This document shows, one piece after another, positions 9,068-12,428 of a stretch of DNA of 12,428 nt (positions are counted from its first letter, which is position 1; every line of letters begins with the position of its first letter). The position numbers were made by a program, and so were the translations under genes. The notes under the pieces were generated by a model that saw nothing but the letters and a program-made list of their open reading frames with translations, had not been told where the DNA came from and did not search any database. The stretch covers positions 1 through 12,428 of the forward strand of contig JNEM01012826.1 in NCBI GenBank assembly GCA_000697335.1. Direction: 5' to 3'. Source of the stretch: Conidiobolus incongruus B7586. Lineage: Eukaryota > Entomophthoromycota > Entomophthoromycetes > Entomophthorales > Conidiobolaceae.

Positions 9068-10123
9068 ATATACCAAGTTTTTAATCTTTTCTCTTATCCA
9101 TTTAATTCTTTTATATATTTTATAGTTTTTTATTATGTATTTTTTAGGATATTTGATATTATAATCCTTTATAAATATAACCAAATAAGCTAATTTCTCA
9201 AAATCTTTTATTATTTACTTATTAAACAAATAAAGAAATAAATTACTATAAAAGTTAGAACATTAAGAAACAAAGTGCAATATTTTTTAAATTTCATATA
9301 AGAGTAATATTATTACCTTGAACTTGAAATAATAATTTATTATATGGATAAAATTGACCAATCCTTATTTTATTATAGCAAAAATAAAAATTTAGTTATC
9401 TTTATTACAGGTTGGATTATTTGAATTACTTTATAATTTAAATAAATAAAATAAAAAAATAAATATCTTTAATATATCCAATATATATTTTAATCTATTT
9501 AAATTTAATTCCCATCTTATTATATATAATTCAAATATTTTATTATTTATAATAATATCAATATAGTATTCTTTGAAAAAATTGTAAAATTTTTTGGATA
9601 ATATAATAATTATATAAAATTAATTATTTTTAGCTTTGGTATAATATTTAATAAAAAATTTTAAAAACTTTTTGAGTTATATTATTAATAAGTTTTTTAT
9701 TAATATTATGATTTAATTTTTATTTAATTTTATTATCTTATTTAATAATTTTTGTTATTTTTTACAATTCTGGAAAAGCTGTATTTATAATTTTTTAATT
9801 TTTTAACTATGTTTTTTATATATTTTTAAAAGGTATAAATATATTATTATAATATATAATCTATACTTCCAAATTTCAATATAATAATAAGTTATAAATA
9901 TATTATTTCAATTGTTTTAAAAAATAATTTATAACCTCTATTTCAATCTTTTAAAAATAAATGTAAAAAGTTTATACTATAAATATTAGAGCTTGTTTTT
10001 ATTAGTAATAATATTTTCAGATATAGTCTTCAAAATCTATTTTATACTGTTAAGAAGTTATTATATTTTTAATGTAATTTTTATCTAACTTTCCAAATGG
10101 TATTATTTTTAGGGAACCTTTCT
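8963..10123. other. Extremely AT-rich stretch, no gene seen
   Basis: This is the most AT-biased part of the window, made largely of ATTT, TAAT and ATAA words with very few GC-containing codons on any frame. Apart from the TA microsatellite I see no repeat unit, no open frame with protein-like composition and no RNA gene. Confidence 0.55.
9036..9063. repeat. (TA)14 microsatellite
   Basis: A perfect TA dinucleotide array of 28 bp follows TTATG. It creates a short Tyr-Ile frame that is not a gene. Such arrays vary in length between strains and can extrude cruciforms. Confidence 0.95.
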
Positions 10124-10381
10124 TCAAATATAGGAATTGATATTTAAGATTGTTTTTGGTTTTTTAGAGTAATCTTTGTGTAACATATTTGAAGTTGAAT
10201 ACTGTTGATTTTGAATTAAAGAGTTAATTGATATCAAAGACTGAATAAAACTTAAATCCATCTGCAATTTATATAATTTTAACCTTTCCAATTCTATCCT
10301 AATTCCAAACTTGTTAAATAAAACTTCAACTTGTTTTTGTATTTTAAAGGCAAAAACTTGGTCAAAATATTCTATATTTGA
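10124..10381 (-). other. Unassigned 85-codon open frame, possible exon
   Basis: The - strand is stop-free from 10381 to a TGA at 10126-10124, with no ATG near its head. A splice-acceptor-like ATCCTTAG lies immediately upstream. The translation looks protein-like, with helical, charged segments (VFAFKIQKQVEVLF, IRIELERLKLYKLQ) and a Ser/Asn/Gln/Lys-rich end. Further - strand pieces are open nearby in other frames (about 10372-10506 and 10577-10672, the last opening with MGKRLISLIK). By my rough estimate, about one frame of this length is expected by chance in a window this AT-rich. I recognise no family. It could be a terminal exon, a decayed gene or nothing. Confidence 0.22.
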
Positions 10382-10722
10382 CTAAGGATGTCAATAGAGT
10401 ATTTAGAACTATATTGTTTGAAACTAAATACTATTATACAATAATATTCAAGTATCTGTGTTACAAGTAATAATTCATCTAGGCCTTGGTTATATATTGA
10501 TAGGGTTGGTCAAAACCAGTGGAAATCCCAGGAACGATGAAATTTAAAGCATTATATTTTTATAATCAATAATAGGTTAAATAGTAAAACAGAATTTCTT
10601 TAAATGAAATAATAAACTGAATGAGGTGAGTTTATGATTAGATTTGATTAATGAAATTAGGCGTTTTCCCATAAATTTAATAGTAGATGATTTCAGTTCA
10701 ATGTTAATAAAATATCCTCGTA
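10382..10722. other. Upstream flank of the tropomyosin gene
   Basis: No supported gene. GC content is a little above the AT-rich desert to the left. The - strand short frames mentioned for the preceding entry lie here, and the 3' part is the presumed tropomyosin promoter. Confidence 0.4.
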
Positions 10723-10730
10723 TTACGTCA
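10723..10730 (+). promoter_or_regulatory. CRE-like bZIP site upstream of tropomyosin
   Basis: TTACGTCA (TGACGTAA on the other strand) lies 67 bp before the start codon at 10798. It matches the ATF/CREB-type bZIP site bound in fungi by stress regulators such as Atf1. A CpG-containing octamer is uncommon in DNA this AT-rich, but function is inferred from motif and position only. Confidence 0.35.
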
Positions 10731-10797
10731 AATCAATACTTTTATTCAATCTATTGTATAATTGATAATTTCTTAAACTTTATTTTTGTCATTTAAT

Positions 10798-11557
10798 ATG
10801 GAAGCTTTAAAAAAGGTAGCGATATTATTTGTTATATACCAAGTTATCTTTTTATGCAGCCAGTTTTAAGTTATATTTACTACCAAGCCAATTTAAATTG
10901 TTATATTTATCTTACTCCAATTCACATCTGTATAATATTCAAGTATTCATTATAATTAATTTTATCATTAGTTTATTATATATATATTCAGCTCAAAATA
11001 TTAGCTTGGTTAACTAATCTATTCCATTTTAATAGAAACTCGAAGGACTTCGTAATGAAGTAGAAGCTGCTAAGAAAAGAGCCAACGATGCCCAAACACA
11101 ATTAAGTGAAGTTCAAGCTGAACAGGCTGAACAAGAAGAATTGATTGCTAAATTCCAAGATATGGTCATCAATTTGGAAAACCAAATTGATGAAAGCCAC
11201 GAAAGAGTTACTCAATCTAAATCTATTAAGGAAGAAACTGAAATCAATAAGAACCAAACAGATGGTTTAATTAGAAAAGTTAACGCTGTTAAGAAGGAAT
11301 TATCTGAGGTTCATACTAAATTAGAAGAAGCTACTAAGAAGTAATTTTTTTGTATCATTGTGATACCACTGTTTAACCATTAAATTTATTTTAGATCTAG
11401 TGAATTAGATGCTCTTGCTGAAAAATTAGAACAAGAAGTTGAGGCTTTAGAAACTGAGAAATCTGAATTAGAAGAAACTAACGAAGCTTTAAGACAAGAA
11501 ATCAAGACCGCTAAAGCTGAACTTGAAGAAACTCTCAAATCCATTCAGGAATTATAA
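10798..11557 (+). CDS. TPM1: Tropomyosin, fungal 161-residue type (three exons)
   Basis: Tropomyosin forms parallel coiled-coil dimers that polymerise head to tail along actin cables and the cytokinetic ring and help formin and myosin action. Exons are 10798-10815 (MEALKK), 11036-11340 and 11395-11557, separated by introns of 220 bp (GTAGCG...AATAG, with a TAACTAAT branch-like motif) and 54 bp (GTAATT...TTTTAG). The spliced product is exactly 161 residues, the length of S. pombe Cdc8 and yeast Tpm2, enough for about four actin-binding periods. It is an unbroken run of heptads rich in Glu, Lys, Ala and Leu, opening MEALKKKLEGLRNEVEAAKK and ending LEETLKSIQEL. It has no proline or cysteine, as expected of a continuous coiled coil. 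The Met-Glu start is a substrate type for NatB acetylation, which stabilises actin binding. Without splicing, both introns give early stops. The first donor GTAGCG is off consensus, so exon 1 is the least certain part. Confidence 0.9.
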
Positions 11558-12428
11558 ATTAAATCAACTCCTTTTGTTAACAATCACATCTTAATCAACC
11601 CGGTTTATGACCATTCTATAAATTATTATAACATCTCTTTCTAAGTATTTTATACATATTATTTGTAGTTATTCATCATTTAATTCATTTAACATTATTA
11701 AGCATGTTGAATTTGTATTTAAAATTATTTTCCATCAATTCTGTATTCCTTGAAATTAATATGCAATTAATATATAATTATGCGTTTATTTCTGAGTTGA
11801 TTCTAAATACACATTTATGACTGCTATCAATCATTTGAGAATCAATTAATTCTATAAGAATTACAAGGTTTACTTTTTATAATTAAATATATTTCCCAAA
11901 TCATATATTATTAATTTTAATATGTAATAGCAATTTATATAATTTAAACCAATTTAATCAACTATAATTATCAAATAATTTAATATGACTCTCATATATA
12001 TTCAAATTAATATGGAATTAATGTACTTGAATAAGATTAAAAAATTATAATTTTTAGTGTAAATAGATAAGCCAATAAATAGTATTTAATATTATATATA
12101 TTGGACTAAATTTGAATTAATTGAATATTATTTATAATATAATAATAATAAATATAAATATATTAATTATTATTCAAAATATCTTAAAACACCAATATCA
12201 AAATTTCATAATATTAAATAATCTTTTTTTATATTAAATAAAATAGAAACAAATTAGTTTTTATTTTATAATTTCTTATTTTAAAATATAAATACAGAAT
12301 TAAATTTATTAAATATAATTATATTTTTAATGTAATCATATTTTATAATTAATTACATTTAATATATCATAGTTAAAATCTAGTTTTGGGATTATTTATA
12401 ATAATTATTGAGGTTAAAGTTAATATAG
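11558..12428. other. AT-rich downstream flank, no gene seen
   Basis: The tropomyosin 3' UTR begins here; I see no clean AATAAA in its first 150 bp. The remainder is AT-rich and without open frames, repeats or RNA genes that I can support. Confidence 0.55.

Noticed and set aside
9011-9193. 60-residue frame with a Tyr-Ile run
   Set aside because: It is created by the TA microsatellite and adjacent AT-rich DNA.
10829-11017. 62-residue + strand frame
   Set aside because: It lies inside tropomyosin intron 1 and has AT-driven composition.
1-12428. tRNA or rRNA genes, CRISPR arrays, virus-derived or LTR elements
   Set aside because: No B-box-like tRNA motif with proper stems, no regular repeat-spacer array, and no reverse transcriptase, integrase, capsid or long terminal repeat pattern was found on either strand.

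Overview
This is a eukaryotic nuclear window. It is very AT-rich between genes, and only the coding segments rise in GC. Introns are short (54, 54 and 58 bp, plus one of 220 bp) with GT...AG ends, and TATA boxes lie about 90 to 110 bp before start codons. The tropomyosin is the short 161-residue fungal type rather than the 284-residue animal type. Together with a separate mitochondrial-type malonyl-CoA:ACP transacylase and an Ntr1/TFIP11 splicing factor, this points to a fungus. The extreme AT content and a piggyBac-type zinc ribbon would suit an early-diverging (zygomycete-grade) lineage, but that placement is an inference with low certainty.

Layout. 1-2057 is AT-rich DNA with no gene I can support. 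2058-3586 holds a three-exon gene on the + strand for mitochondrial malonyl-CoA:ACP transacylase (MCT1), with a CCAAT/TATA promoter and an AATAAA signal. 3587-4959 is intergenic and carries one clear non-autonomous DNA transposon (MITE, 229 bp, 38-bp terminal inverted repeats, TA target duplication), then the TATA box of the next gene. 4960-7077 is an intronless + strand gene for the G-patch spliceosome-disassembly factor Ntr1/TFIP11, which ends before the C-terminal domain found in the animal protein. 7352-7801 on the - strand encodes a 149-residue protein whose C-terminus is a piggyBac-transposase-type zinc ribbon without any transposase catalytic domain. These two genes converge and their 3' ends nearly touch. 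7802-10797 is about 3 kb of mostly extreme AT DNA. It contains a small GC-rich, splice-signal-rich island (about 8581-8962), a (TA)14 microsatellite and an 85-codon open frame on the - strand, none of which I can assign. 10798-11557 is a three-exon tropomyosin gene with a CRE-like motif upstream. 11558-12428 is AT-rich flank.

The three recognisable host genes serve unrelated housekeeping jobs (mitochondrial type II fatty-acid synthesis, intron-lariat spliceosome recycling, actin-cable stabilisation). I see no operon-like or cluster logic linking them and no evidence of a novel multi-gene system. The items most worth a second look are the standalone piggyBac zinc ribbon, the MITE, the shortened Ntr1 and the unexplained island at 8581-8962. 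No virus-derived or LTR element was recognised.
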